Shown here: piece after piece, positions 32,975 through 41,101 of the stretch
Layout of the letters: every line of letters begins with the position of its first letter
How positions within the stretch are numbered: the stretch's first letter is position 1
NCBI RefSeq assembly: GCF_023516615.1
Contig: NZ_JAMGBF010000063.1
Span: 30,259 to 94,258 of the forward strand
Reading direction: 5' to 3'
DNA length: 64,000 bases
Source of the DNA: Streptomyces panaciradicis
GTDB taxonomy: Bacteria; Actinomycetota; Actinomycetes; Streptomycetales; Streptomycetaceae
Notes under the pieces: generated by a model
What the model was told of the DNA's origin: nothing
The model's database searches: none
The model's input: the letters and a program-made list of their open reading frames with translations, nothing else
Translations under genes and position numbers: made by a program

Positions 32975-33870
32975 GCTCCGTTCTCTACGACACCCCCGGC
33001 CCCCGGGCCAAGCGGCGCAACGTCGTCCTCTCGGTGGTCTTCGTCCTCCTGCTCGGCCTGCTGCTGTGGTGGGTCTGGCAGAAGATGGACGACAAGGGCC
33101 AGCTGAAGTGGAGCCTGTGGCAGCCGTTCACCACGTCGGAGGCGTGGACGACGTATCTGCTGCCCGGCCTCGGCAACACCCTGAAGGCCGCCGCGCTGTC
33201 GATGGTCATCGCCCTTCCGCTGGGCGCCTTCTTCGGCATCGCACGCCTGTCCGACCACCGGTGGGTGCGCGGACCGGCCGGCGTCGTGGTCGAGTTCTTC
33301 CGCTCGATCCCGGTCCTGCTGCTGATGCTGTTCGCGAACGAGTTCTTCGCCCGCTCCACGAACGTCACCACCGAGGACCGGCCGCTGTACGCGGTCGTCA
33401 CCGGCCTGGTGCTCTACAACGCCTCCGTCCTCGCCGAGGTCGTCCGCGCGGGCATCCTCGCCCTGCCCAGGGGCCAGACCGAGGCCGCGTACGCCATCGG
33501 CCTGCGCAAGGGCCAGACGATGACCAGCATCCTGCTCCCGCAGGCGGTCACGGCCATGCTGCCGGCCATCGTCAGCCAGCTCGTCGTCATCGTGAAGGAC
33601 ACCGCGCTGGGTGGCGTGATGATCGGCTACACCGAACTGCTGAACGCCCGCAGCACGTTCGCGGCCAACTACGCCAACGTCATCCCCAGCTTCATCGGCG
33701 TGGCGATCATCTTCATCGTGGTCAACTTCATCCTCACGAGCTTCGCGAGCTGGCTCGAGGGCCGGCTGCGCCGCAGCAAGCGAAGCACCGGGGCGGTCCT
33801 CTCGGAGGACCAGGTGGAGATGAACCCCGCCGCGGTCGGCGGCGGTTTCGGGACCGGCGCCTCCGTATGA
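32971..33870 (+). CDS. gluD: Glutamate ABC importer permease GluD
   Basis: Second permease, 299 residues, with the contact loop TEAAYAIGLRKGQTMTSILLPQAV. It is longer than GluC because of an N-terminal cytoplasmic segment and a C-terminal tail of about 35 polar residues. The ATG overlaps the gluC stop (ATGA), so translation is coupled. Last gene of the operon. Confidence 0.94.
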   Translation: MSSVLYDTPGPRAKRRNVVLSVVFVLLLGLLLWWVWQKMDDKGQLKWSLWQPFTTSEAWTTYLLPGLGNTLKAAALSMVIALPLGAFFGIARLSDHRWVRGPAGVVVEFFRSIPVLLLMLFANEFFARSTNVTTEDRPLYAVVTGLVLYNASVLAEVVRAGILALPRGQTEAAYAIGLRKGQTMTSILLPQAVTAMLPAIVSQLVVIVKDTALGGVMIGYTELLNARSTFAANYANVIPSFIGVAIIFIVVNFILTSFASWLEGRLRRSKRSTGAVLSEDQVEMNPAAVGGGFGTGASV

Positions 33871-33882
33871 GCTGATGATCAC

Positions 33883-33941
33883 TCAAGTGGCTTGACCCAC
33901 ATGGAGGCAGTGGCATGATCGCCACTGCCTCCGTCACTTGA
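33883..33941 (+). promoter_or_regulatory. Nested palindrome after gluD, overlapping a candidate promoter
   Basis: A perfect 12-bp stem (GGAGGCAGTGGC / GCCACTGCCTCC, 6-nt loop, 33903-33932) is framed by an outer pair TCAAGTG / CACTTGA (33883-33889 and 33935-33941). No T-run follows. A TTGACC at 33892 and a CATGAT at 33914, 16 bp apart, could be the -35/-10 of the monooxygenase gene, which would make the palindrome an operator. A gluD terminator is the alternative. Confidence 0.55.
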
Positions 33942-34050
33942 CGCAAACAACGACAATGGGTTGCATACGTTCTGTGATCGTGCACCCTGCTCCAACTTCC
34001 TGTTCACATACGTCCCTCAGGACACCACCGCGGGCAGGGGGCGCCGCGCC

Positions 34051-35700
34051 GTGGACCCGGTGATCATCGTCGGAGCGGGGCCCGTCGGGCTCACGCTCGC
34101 CCTGGCGCTGGCGCGTCAGGAGGTGCCCTCCGTCGTCCTGGACGAGGGGCCCGGAAAGGACGAACCGCGTCCGGCGCGCACGGTGGTGCTGCGCGAGGAC
34201 ACCGCCGCCCTGATGCAGCGGCTGACCGGTCTGCCGGTCGACGAGGCCGGCGCGCGCTGGACCGGATGGCGGTCGCTGCGGCGCAAGCAGGTGATGCGCG
34301 AGATCACCTTCGACGACGACACCGACCCCGCTCCCCTGCACATCGCCCAGCACGTCCTGACCGGCGCCCTGCGCGAGTCCCTGGCGGGCGAACCGCTGGT
34401 CGAGATCGCCACCGACAGCCGCGTCGACACCGTCGAGCAGGAACCCACGGGCGTCACGGCCCACACCCGCGGCCCCAAGGGCACGTGGTGGCGCGGCAGT
34501 TACCTCGTCGGCTGCGACGGCGTCCGCTCCACCGTGCGCAAGCTCCAGGACATCCGCTTCCCCGGCCGTACCGCGGTGGAACGGCACGCCGTGGCGGCGC
34601 TGCGCGCGGACCTTCCCTTCGAGGGGGCGTTGCTCCATCGGATGCCGCCGTGGCGGACGTCCGGGCCGTCGGGCGGGGAGATCACCGGGCGCCCGCTGCC
34701 GGACGGGGTGTGGCGCCTGGACTGGCTGCTGCCACCGGGCAAGGACCTGGTCACGCCCGAACTGCTGCTGGCCCGCATCCGGGAGACGCTGGCCGGCTGG
34801 ACCGGGGGCTCCACACCGCCGTACGAACTCCTCGACACCGGCGTCCACACCGTCCACCACCGGCTCGCCCGCCGGTGGCGGGCCGGCCGGGTCTTCCTCG
34901 CGGGGGACGCAGCGCACCTGCTGGGCGCGCTCGGCACCCAGGGGCTCGACGAGGGGCTCAGGGACGCCGACAACCTCGCCTGGAAGCTGGCCCTGGCCTG
35001 GCACCACGGACCGCACGAGGCCCTGCTCGACAGCTACCAGTCGGAACGGCGCGGCGCGGTCGCCGCCCGGCTGCGCGCCGCCGACCAGGTACTGCCGCTG
35101 CTGCGCGGCGGCGGAGGGCTGCGCGCCTACGTCCCCGGCTCCGCCCGGGGCGCCGACGCACTGCTCACGGACGGTCACCTGGGGCGCGGGCCGCTCGGCG
35201 CGCCGGGGGCGTACGCCCTCTCACCGCTGGCGCCCCGGCATCTGGAGGGCGAGGTGCCGGTCGACACGGAGCTCGGCGCGCCGGTCGCCGACGTGCGGGT
35301 GACCGCGGAGGACGGCACCTTCGTCCAGCTGCGCGACCGGCTCGGACGCGGGGCCCTGCTGGTCGTCCTCGTCGCGCCGGGCACGGGCGTGTGGGACCGC
35401 AAGCACTGGGTGACCGCCGGCGTCATGCCCCGCCTGGCGGCCGCCGTGGCCGCACTGCCGCACCCGGCCGAACTTCTGGTCGCCGAGAGCTACCCGGGCG
35501 CCGCCGCGCACTCCGTCCTCCTCGTACGCCCCGACGGCCACCTGGTCACCGCCTTCGGCGGGGTACGCCCGGCCGACCTGTACGCGGCGGCGGAGGCGAT
35601 CCTGGGCGGACCGGCGAAGACGGAGACCGAGGCGGGGTCCGAGGCGGGGTCCGAGGCGGGGTCCGAGGCGGGAGCGGGGGCGAGCGCGGGGATGCGGTGA
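34051..35700 (+). CDS. FAD-dependent aromatic-type monooxygenase
   Basis: Flavoprotein hydroxylase of the PHBH/UbiH-like family; 549 residues from GTG 34051, which has AGGGG about 10 nt upstream. A TTG-initiated extension of 30 codons to 33961 is less likely. The FAD-binding VIIVGAGPVGLTLALALA is at the N-terminus, the central YLVGCDGVRSTVRK matches the DG motif, and the second FAD motif is RVFLAGDAAHLLGALGTQGL. A thioredoxin-like C-terminal domain (about 400-520) follows, as in phenol-hydroxylase relatives. The last 25 residues are slippage-type Glu-Ala-Gly-Ser repeats. Substrate unknown; no pathway neighbours point to one. Confidence 0.88.
   Translation: MDPVIIVGAGPVGLTLALALARQEVPSVVLDEGPGKDEPRPARTVVLREDTAALMQRLTGLPVDEAGARWTGWRSLRRKQVMREITFDDDTDPAPLHIAQHVLTGALRESLAGEPLVEIATDSRVDTVEQEPTGVTAHTRGPKGTWWRGSYLVGCDGVRSTVRKLQDIRFPGRTAVERHAVAALRADLPFEGALLHRMPPWRTSGPSGGEITGRPLPDGVWRLDWLLPPGKDLVTPELLLARIRETLAGWTGGSTPPYELLDTGVHTVHHRLARRWRAGRVFLAGDAAHLLGALGTQGLDEGLRDADNLAWKLALAWHHGPHEALLDSYQSERRGAVAARLRAADQVLPLLRGGGGLRAYVPGSARGADALLTDGHLGRGPLGAPGAYALSPLAPRHLEGEVPVDTELGAPVADVRVTAEDGTFVQLRDRLGRGALLVVLVAPGTGVWDRKHWVTAGVMPRLAAAVAALPHPAELLVAESYPGAAAHSVLLVRPDGHLVTAFGGVRPADLYAAAEAILGGPAKTETEAGSEAGSEAGSEAGAGASAGMR
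35629..35676 (+). repeat. 12-bp tandem repeat at the 3' end of the monooxygenase gene
   Basis: Three exact copies of GAGGCGGGGTCC plus a diverged fourth, encoding repeated Glu-Ala-Gly-Ser at the protein C-terminus. Likely a replication-slippage repeat. Confidence 0.85.
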
Positions 35701-35784
35701 GGGGTGGCGCTCGTGCGCTGAGGTGGGGGCGGTGGCGCGCCGCGGGGCTCCCCCTCACTGTGCGGTCCACATAGTGACGGTGAG

Positions 35785-35813
35785 TTGACCGCTCCGCACC
35801 GCCATGGTGTACT
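35785..35813 (+). promoter_or_regulatory. Candidate promoter of the leader peptide-cdo operon
   Basis: TTGACC (35785-35790), a 17-bp spacer and TGTACT (35808-35813) resemble a housekeeping promoter. Transcription would begin about 7-8 bp after the -10, that is at or beside the ATG of the leader peptide at 35821, implying a leaderless mRNA. Confidence 0.6.
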
Positions 35814-35820
35814 CCCGACC

Positions 35821-35907
35821 ATGACCGACACCTGTGTGCGCCTGTGGCGGAGGGTCCATATGGACCTCGTCCGCTACGCGGGCTGCGTGTGTCGTCCGTC
35901 CTGCTGA
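35821..35907 (+). CDS. Cys-containing leader peptide (putative cysteine attenuator)
   Basis: A 28-residue ORF, MTDTCVRLWRRVHMDLVRYA then GCVCRPSC, ends 93 bp before cysteine dioxygenase. It carries the RR-x-H-x-DL-x-R signature of the putative leader peptides found before sulfur genes in Streptomyces, and has four Cys codons, three of them in its last seven residues. No ribosome site precedes the ATG, and the candidate promoter places the transcript start at the ATG. In mycobacteria, comparable leaderless Cys-rich short ORFs act as cysteine-responsive attenuators. Here stalling at the terminal Cys codons when Cys-tRNA is scarce could alter folding of the downstream hairpin and so set cdo expression. 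The mechanism is inferred. Confidence 0.8.
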   Translation: MTDTCVRLWRRVHMDLVRYAGCVCRPSC

Positions 35908-35929
35908 ATTCGCGTCCCCTTTCTTCTTC

Positions 35930-35969
35930 GCGCGCGCCGCTTTCGAGCTGCTCCGAAGCCGCCGCGCGC
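35930..35969 (+). promoter_or_regulatory. Candidate attenuator hairpin between leader peptide and cdo
   Basis: Arms GCGCGCG (35930-35936) and CGCGCGC (35963-35969) form an outer stem, and TTCG / CGAA an inner one, with a small internal mismatch. It begins 23 bp after the leader stop and ends about 30 bp before the cdo GTG, a suitable place to hide or expose the cdo ribosome site or to cause termination. Confidence 0.5.
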
Positions 35970-36000
35970 TCCCCGCGAACGCTTCTCAGGACGGTGCCCC

Positions 36001-36549
36001 GTGTCTGTCTCCCCCTCTGTCCCCGTGCCTACGACGGCTTCGGCGGCCTCGGCCTCCGCGCCGACGCAGGCCGACCTCCTCGACTTCGTGCGGCGCACGG
36101 CCGCCGACGCCGAGCTGATCGCCTCTCTCCCGCTCGACCCCGAGGGCCGCACCTGGGCGCGCCTGGTGGGGCCCGGCGGCAGCGAGGCCTGGCTGATCGG
36201 CTGGCCGCCCGGTACGGGCACCGGCTGGCACGATCACGCCGAGTCCGTCGGCGCCTTCGTCACCGCGGCCGGTGAGCTCAAGGAGAACGCGCTCGCCGCC
36301 CGACTGCCCGCCGACGGCTGGCGGACCCTTGAACTCGCCGACGACGTGGACCGGGAGCGCCGGCTGCCGGCGGGCGAGGGACGCTCCTTCGGCCGCCACC
36401 ACGTGCACGAGGTCCTCAACGAGTCCACCGACGGGCACGCGATCTCCGTCCACGCCTACTACCCGCCGCTCCCGCAGATCCGCCGCTACAGCCGCGTGGG
36501 CCAGGTCCTGCGGCTGGAGCAGGTCGAGCGTCCGGAGGACTGGCAGTGA
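36001..36549 (+). CDS. Cysteine dioxygenase
   Basis: Mononuclear non-haem iron enzyme that oxidises cysteine to cysteine sulfinate; 182 residues, cupin fold. Iron ligands are His77 and His79 (GWHDHAES) and His136 (HHVHEVLN), with the catalytic Tyr in HAYYPP near 153. The start is GTG 36001, with AGGA about 10 nt upstream; the first 22 residues are a Ser/Ala/Pro-rich tail. It overlaps the rhodanese gene by 4 bp. The preceding Cys-containing leader peptide fits an enzyme that disposes of excess cysteine. Confidence 0.9.
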   Translation: MSVSPSVPVPTTASAASASAPTQADLLDFVRRTAADAELIASLPLDPEGRTWARLVGPGGSEAWLIGWPPGTGTGWHDHAESVGAFVTAAGELKENALAARLPADGWRTLELADDVDRERRLPAGEGRSFGRHHVHEVLNESTDGHAISVHAYYPPLPQIRRYSRVGQVLRLEQVERPEDWQ

Positions 36550-36947
36550 GCGGCGCGGACGAACGGCCCGTGGGCATCGACGAGTTGCTGGAGCGGGTAC
36601 GCGAGGGGTACGAGCGGATCGGGCCCGAGGAGGCGCACGCCGCCGCGCGGGCGGGCGAGGCCGTACTGGTGGACATCCGGTACGCGGCCCTGCGGGAGCG
36701 GGACGGCCTGATCCCCGGCGCGCTCGTCGTCGAGCGCAACGAGCTGGAGTGGCGGCTCGATCCCCAGGGCAGCCACCGCCTTCCCGAGGCCACCGGCCAC
36801 GATCTGCGCGTCGTGGTGATCTGCAACGAGGGCTACGCGTCGAGTCTCGCCGCCGCGTCGCTGCACACCCTGGGGCTGTCCCGGGCCACCGATCTGATCG
36901 GGGGCTTCCAGGCATGGAGGGCGGCGGGGTTGCCGGTGACGCCGTAG
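36546..36947 (+). CDS. Single-domain rhodanese-like protein
   Basis: Sulfurtransferase-like protein of 133 residues with one rhodanese domain. The active-site Cys93 sits in VVICNEGYASSLAA, a six-residue loop as in true sulfurtransferases. VLVDIRY and GLIPGALVV are the usual N-terminal marks, and IGGFQAW the C-terminal one. The GTG start overlaps the cdo stop, so the pair is translationally coupled and presumably handles sulfur released from cysteine. Confidence 0.9.
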   Translation: MSGADERPVGIDELLERVREGYERIGPEEAHAAARAGEAVLVDIRYAALRERDGLIPGALVVERNELEWRLDPQGSHRLPEATGHDLRVVVICNEGYASSLAAASLHTLGLSRATDLIGGFQAWRAAGLPVTP

Positions 36948-37014
36948 GGGCGGGGCCGGCCCGGAGTTCCGGGGGACGATCGGACGGCACCCGCGGCGAG
37001 GAGTCGCTCCCCCG

Positions 37015-38001
37015 TCAGTACCCCTCGTCTCCCAGGAACTCCGTGTCCTCCCCCTCCTCCTCCAGCGCCTGCCGGACCACGCGCAGGGCCATGCCCTGGG
37101 AGTAGCCCTTGCGGGCGAGCATGCCCGCAAGACGGCGGAGGCGCTTGTCGCGGTCGAGCCCGCGAGTGGAGCGCAGCTTGCGGGCGACGAGTTCGCGCGC
37201 GGTCTCCTCCTCCTGCTCGGAGTCGAGCTGGGCGACGGCCACGTCGATCAGCTCGGAATTCACGCCCTTGGTGCGCAGCTCCTGCGCCAGGGCCCGCCGG
37301 GCAAGCCCGCGGCCGTGGTGCCGGGACTCCACCCAGGCGTCCGCGAACGCGCTGTCGTTGATCAGCCCGACCTCCTCGAACCGCGACAGCACCTCCTCGG
37401 CCGCCTCGTCCGGGATCTCCCGCTTGCGCAGGGCGTCCGCGAGCTGCTTGCGCGTGCGCGGAGTCCCGGTGAGCAGGCGCAGGCAGATCGCCCGTGCCTG
37501 CTCCACCGGGTCCGCGGGCGGCTCCTCCCGCTCGGCCCTCGACAAGGAGGAGGAGCCCCCGTCCTCACCGAACGGCTCTCCGCCGCGTCGCCCGCGACGC
37601 CCTCGGGAGCCGCCCGCGCCACCGGTCCGGCCGCCTCGACGGCGCGGACCTCCGTCGGCCGGGGCCACGTCGCGCCCAGCGCGCCCGGAGCCCGCCGAGC
37701 CCTCACCCGGCCACTCCCCGCCGTACGAGCCGTCGCCGTCGCCGTACCGACCGTCCCCGTACGGATCATCCCCGTACAGACCGTCCCCGTACGGGCCGCC
37801 CCGGTCCGAAGACTTCCTGCTGCCGTACGACGACCCCGTGCCGTACGCGCCGGCGCGGCCGTGTCCCCCGTCCGCGTCCTGCCGCGCTTCTTCCCCGTCC
37901 GCCTCGCCGCCCGGACCGGCAAAACCCCCGTCGTCTCTCCCACCCCGACCGCGTGGTGCGTCGGGGTGGGTGTACTCCGCCCAGTCGGTTCGCCGTGTCA
38001 C
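37015..38001 (-). CDS. recX: RecA regulator RecX with long disordered N-terminus
   Basis: Modulator that binds and restrains RecA filaments. The conserved RecX core is the C-terminal 165 residues: AICLRLLTGTPRTRKQLADA, EEVLSRFEEVGLINDSAFAD, HHGRGLARRALAQELRTKGV and KGYSQGMALRVVRQAL. Before it lies a roughly 160-residue low-complexity region rich in Gly, Asp, Tyr and Arg, with repeated YGDG units and an Arg-Gly-rich stretch. This makes the protein 328 residues, against about 150-190 for ordinary RecX. The start is GTG 38001, 4 bp after the recA stop, so it is cotranscribed with recA. The convergent neighbour is the rhodanese gene. Confidence 0.93.
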   Translation of the reverse strand: MTRRTDWAEYTHPDAPRGRGGRDDGGFAGPGGEADGEEARQDADGGHGRAGAYGTGSSYGSRKSSDRGGPYGDGLYGDDPYGDGRYGDGDGSYGGEWPGEGSAGSGRAGRDVAPADGGPRRRGGRTGGAGGSRGRRGRRGGEPFGEDGGSSSLSRAEREEPPADPVEQARAICLRLLTGTPRTRKQLADALRKREIPDEAAEEVLSRFEEVGLINDSAFADAWVESRHHGRGLARRALAQELRTKGVNSELIDVAVAQLDSEQEEETARELVARKLRSTRGLDRDKRLRRLAGMLARKGYSQGMALRVVRQALEEEGEDTEFLGDEGY

Positions 38002-38005
38002 GGGG

Positions 38006-39130
38006 TCAGCTCTTGACGGCCGGGGCCTTGGCCTTGGTCGCCTTGGCCGCCGGTGCGGGCACCGTCTTCCCGGCGTCGTCCGTGGCAGCGCCGGCCGCGG
38101 CGTCCACGCCCGGCTCCGCCGCCGGCTCCTCCGGCCGCACGCCCACGCCGAGCTTCTCCTTGATCTTCTTCTCGATCTCGTTGGCCAGGTCGGGGTTGTC
38201 CTTCAGGAAGTTGCGCGCGTTCTCCTTGCCCTGGCCGAGCTGGTCGCCCTCGTACGTGTACCAGGCGCCGGCCTTGCGGACGAAGCCGTGCTCCACGCCC
38301 ATGTCGATCAGGCCGCCCTCGCGGCTGATGCCCTGGCCGTAGAGGATGTCGAACTCGGCCTGCTTGAAGGGCGGCGCGACCTTGTTCTTGACGACCTTGC
38401 AGCGGGTGCGGTTGCCGACCGCCTCCGTGCCGTCCTTCAGGGTCTCGATGCGGCGGATGTCGATGCGCACCGAGGCGTAGAACTTCAGCGCCCGGCCACC
38501 GGTGGTGGTCTCCGGGGAGCCGAACATCACGCCGATCTTCTCGCGGAGCTGGTTGATGAAGATGGCGGTGGTCTTGGACTGGTTGAGCGCGCTGGTGATC
38601 TTCCGCAGGGCCTGGCTCATCAGACGGGCCTGCAGACCGACGTGGCTGTCGCCCATCTCGCCCTCGATCTCCGCGCGCGGGACGAGCGCGGCGACGGAGT
38701 CGATGACGATGAGGTCGAGGGCGCCGGAGCGGACCAGCATGTCCACGATCTCCAGGGCCTGCTCGCCGTTGTCCGGCTGGGAGAGGATGAGGTTGTCGAT
38801 GTCGACGCCGAGCTTCTTCGCGTACTCAGGGTCGAGGGCGTGCTCCGCGTCGACGAAGGCCACCTGGCCGCCGGCCTTCTGCGCGTTGGCCACCGCGTGC
38901 AGGGTCAGCGTGGTCTTACCGGAGGACTCCGGTCCGTAGACCTCCACCACACGGCCACGCGGCAGGCCGCCGACGCCGAGGGCGACGTCGAGCGCGGTCG
39001 ACCCGGTGGGGATGACCTCGATGGGCTCGTTCGGCCGCTCGCCGAGGCGCATCACGGCGCCCTTGCCGAACTGCCGTTCAATCTGTGCGAGCGCGGCGTC
39101 CAGGGCCTTCTCGCGGTCGGTTCCTGCCAT
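38006..39130 (-). CDS. recA: Recombinase RecA
   Basis: DNA strand-exchange ATPase and coprotease for LexA; 374 residues from ATG 39130. It has Walker A GPESSGKT, Walker B LIVIDSVAAL, the L2-region GVMFGSPETTTGGRALKFYAS and the C-terminal GEGKENARNFLKDNP-like segment (here QLGQGKENARNF). A Lys/Ala-rich tail (KATKAKAPAVKS) ends the protein, typical of Streptomyces RecA. An upstream in-frame extension is rejected because it crosses the promoter. It is followed by recX and preceded by an SOS-box promoter. Confidence 0.98.
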   Translation of the reverse strand: MAGTDREKALDAALAQIERQFGKGAVMRLGERPNEPIEVIPTGSTALDVALGVGGLPRGRVVEVYGPESSGKTTLTLHAVANAQKAGGQVAFVDAEHALDPEYAKKLGVDIDNLILSQPDNGEQALEIVDMLVRSGALDLIVIDSVAALVPRAEIEGEMGDSHVGLQARLMSQALRKITSALNQSKTTAIFINQLREKIGVMFGSPETTTGGRALKFYASVRIDIRRIETLKDGTEAVGNRTRCKVVKNKVAPPFKQAEFDILYGQGISREGGLIDMGVEHGFVRKAGAWYTYEGDQLGQGKENARNFLKDNPDLANEIEKKIKEKLGVGVRPEEPAAEPGVDAAAGAATDDAGKTVPAPAAKATKAKAPAVKS

Positions 39131-39504
39131 GGGTTCCACCCGATTTGCTTGAGTCGATCGCTTCACGTCAAAGACGCTAACGCCTGCCACTGACAATGCG
39201 CCCCGACGCCCGTCCGGCCTGTGGATAACTCGGGTTCTTATCCGTTGAAAACGGTTCGAATCACCCGTCGAGAGGCTCGCCGGAGCCTCCATAAGAATGG
39301 ATGTTCGATTTTCGTGTCAAGCGCACCACGCGGCACCTCCGAGACTACGTCCGCGGTCCCGTGGCGGGCCGGAGACGAGCCGGGAGCGAGGCAGACGTCC
39401 GCTCCGGCGCGGCGGGAAAGGCGGACCCCGTCAGGGACGAACCGCCCTCGGGAGCACGAGAAAGGGCGGCCTCGGCCCCTGGGCAGGAGCCGGCCTCAGG
39501 CCCT
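39131..39504. other. recA upstream intergenic region
   Basis: 374 bp between recA and the AI-2E-family gene. It holds the recA promoter/SOS box (39291-39320) with a roughly 160-bp leader on the recA side. In 39325-39504 I see no gene and no clear terminator hairpin for the AI-2E-family gene. Confidence 0.6.
39291..39320 (-). promoter_or_regulatory. recA promoter overlapped by an SOS box
   Basis: On the minus strand a TTGACA (39315-39320), an 18-bp spacer and TCTTAT (39291-39296) form a plausible promoter. Between them lies CGAACATCCATTCT (39294-39307), a variant of the CGAAC-N4-GTTCG SOS box with two mismatches in the second half; the GAACATCCATTC core is the one I recall from Streptomyces recA. 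LexA bound there would block RNA polymerase. Confidence 0.75.
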
Positions 39505-40767
39505 TCAGGAAGAACTGCCCTCGGGCTCTTCCTCCAGCGGTGCGTCGTCCGCCCGGCGCACCCGGAGCTGTCTGGCGCGCGTGAGGAGTCCGGACCCCGG
39601 GCCTCCGCGCCGGTGCCCGTGCACCCGGGGGTCGTCCGTGACGGCGTACCGCCTCACGTACGCCCCCAGGAACGCCTGTAGCGTGGCGACCGCCGGAATG
39701 GCGATCAGCGCGCCGACCGCGCCGAGGAGCGCGGTGCCGGCGATGACCGAGCCGAAGGCGACGGCGGGGTGGATGTCGACGGTCTTCGCGGTCAGCTTGG
39801 GCTGCAGCACGTAGTTCTCGAACTGCTGGTAGACCACGACGAAGACCAGCACCCACAACGCATACCAGGGATCGACGGTGAACGCGACCAGCATCGGCAG
39901 GGCGCCCGCGAGGTAGGTGCCGATGGTCGGGATGAACTGCGAGACCAGGCCCACCCAGACGCCGAGCACGGGCGCGTACGGCACGCCCAGGATCTGCAGC
40001 AGTATGTAGTGCGCGATGCCGGAGATGAGCGCCATCAGTCCGCGCGAGTACAGGTACCCGCCGGTCTTGTCGACGGCTATCTCCCAGGCCCGCAGCACCT
40101 CGGCCTGCCGGGCGGGCGGCAGTACCGAGCAGATCGTGCGGCGCAGACGCGGCCCGTCGGCGGCGAAGTAGAACGAGAACAGCGTGACCGTCAGCAGCTG
40201 GAAGAGCCCACCGAGGACCTGGGCGGACACGTCGAGGACGCCCGTGGCGCTGTGCTGCACGTAGTTGCGCAGCCAGTCGGAGCGCAGCAGGCCCTTCTGG
40301 ACGTCCACCCGCTTCAGATGGGTGTGGAAGTGCGCGTTGACCCAGTTGATGACCGAGTCGAGGTAGTTCGGGAAATCCTCGACGATCTTGATGATCTGGC
40401 CGGCCAGCATCGAGCCGAGCAGGGTGACGAAGCCCGCGGCCGCGATCATCACGGCCAGGAAGACGAGGGCGGTGGCCAGTCCCCTGCGCATGCCGCGCGC
40501 GGCCATCCAGCTCACCGCGGGCTCGATGGCGAGGGCCAGGAAGAACGCGATGAGGATGTTGATCAACAGGCCGGTGAGCTGGTGGAACGCCCAAGTGCCC
40601 AGCTGGAAGGCGGCGTACAGGGAGAGCACCAGCACCACGGCCCGCGGCAGCCAGCGCGGCATGCGCGCGCCGGGGACGGCGCCGTCGGCCGGGGGACGGT
40701 CGGGCGGCGTCGTGCCGAACGGGGAGGCATGCCGGGCGTGCGGCTCGGTCTCGTCAGTGGGTGCCAC
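39505..40767 (-). CDS. AI-2E family transporter-like membrane protein
   Basis: Polytopic membrane protein of 420 residues in the AI-2E (PerM/TqsA) family, with about eight hydrophobic helices. Typical stretches are LLINILIAFFLALAIEPAV, QLLTVTLFSFYFAADGPRL, GVWVGLVSQFIPTIGTYLAG and VVVYQQFENYVLQPKL. The N-terminal 35 residues and C-terminal 45 residues are polar and probably cytoplasmic. The start is GTG 40767. Relatives export small molecules or act as Na+/H+ antiporters; the substrate here is unknown. Confidence 0.88.
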   Translation of the reverse strand: MAPTDETEPHARHASPFGTTPPDRPPADGAVPGARMPRWLPRAVVLVLSLYAAFQLGTWAFHQLTGLLINILIAFFLALAIEPAVSWMAARGMRRGLATALVFLAVMIAAAGFVTLLGSMLAGQIIKIVEDFPNYLDSVINWVNAHFHTHLKRVDVQKGLLRSDWLRNYVQHSATGVLDVSAQVLGGLFQLLTVTLFSFYFAADGPRLRRTICSVLPPARQAEVLRAWEIAVDKTGGYLYSRGLMALISGIAHYILLQILGVPYAPVLGVWVGLVSQFIPTIGTYLAGALPMLVAFTVDPWYALWVLVFVVVYQQFENYVLQPKLTAKTVDIHPAVAFGSVIAGTALLGAVGALIAIPAVATLQAFLGAYVRRYAVTDDPRVHGHRRGGPGSGLLTRARQLRVRRADDAPLEEEPEGSSS

Positions 40768-40827
40768 GGCTCAAGTCTCGCCCACGGGTAGGACAATCAT
40801 CTCCCGCCCTGCGATCTTCGTGACCGA

Positions 40828-41022
40828 TCAGTGCCTCTCGCGCGGAACGTTCATGACCGCGCAGACCACACGCCACACGTCCTTGGCGTCCCAGCCGGCG
40901 TCCAGTGCCTCGTGCACCGTGCGCCCGCCCAGCTCCGTCATCACGTGGTCGCGCGCGAAGGTGTCGGCGTACCCCGAGCCGAAGTGATCCGCCATCCGCT
41001 GCCAGAAGACCGTCAACCGCAT
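40828..41022 (-). CDS. DUF3046 family small protein
   Basis: Protein of 64 residues matching the actinobacterial DUF3046 family: MRLTVFWQRMADHFGSGYAD at the start, then VMTELGGRTVHEALDAGW and VWRVVCAVMNVPRERH. ATG 41022 is preferred for the conserved start although GGAGG lies very close to it. The family is often found near recA/recX in actinobacteria. Function unknown. Confidence 0.88.
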   Translation of the reverse strand: MRLTVFWQRMADHFGSGYADTFARDHVMTELGGRTVHEALDAGWDAKDVWRVVCAVMNVPRERH

Positions 41023-41101
41023 GCCTCCAGTATCCCGCCCCCGGGGGTGGCCTGAGACGTGACCGCTTGCCGAGACCGCTTTCCGCCCTACGGTCTGTCG
41101 C

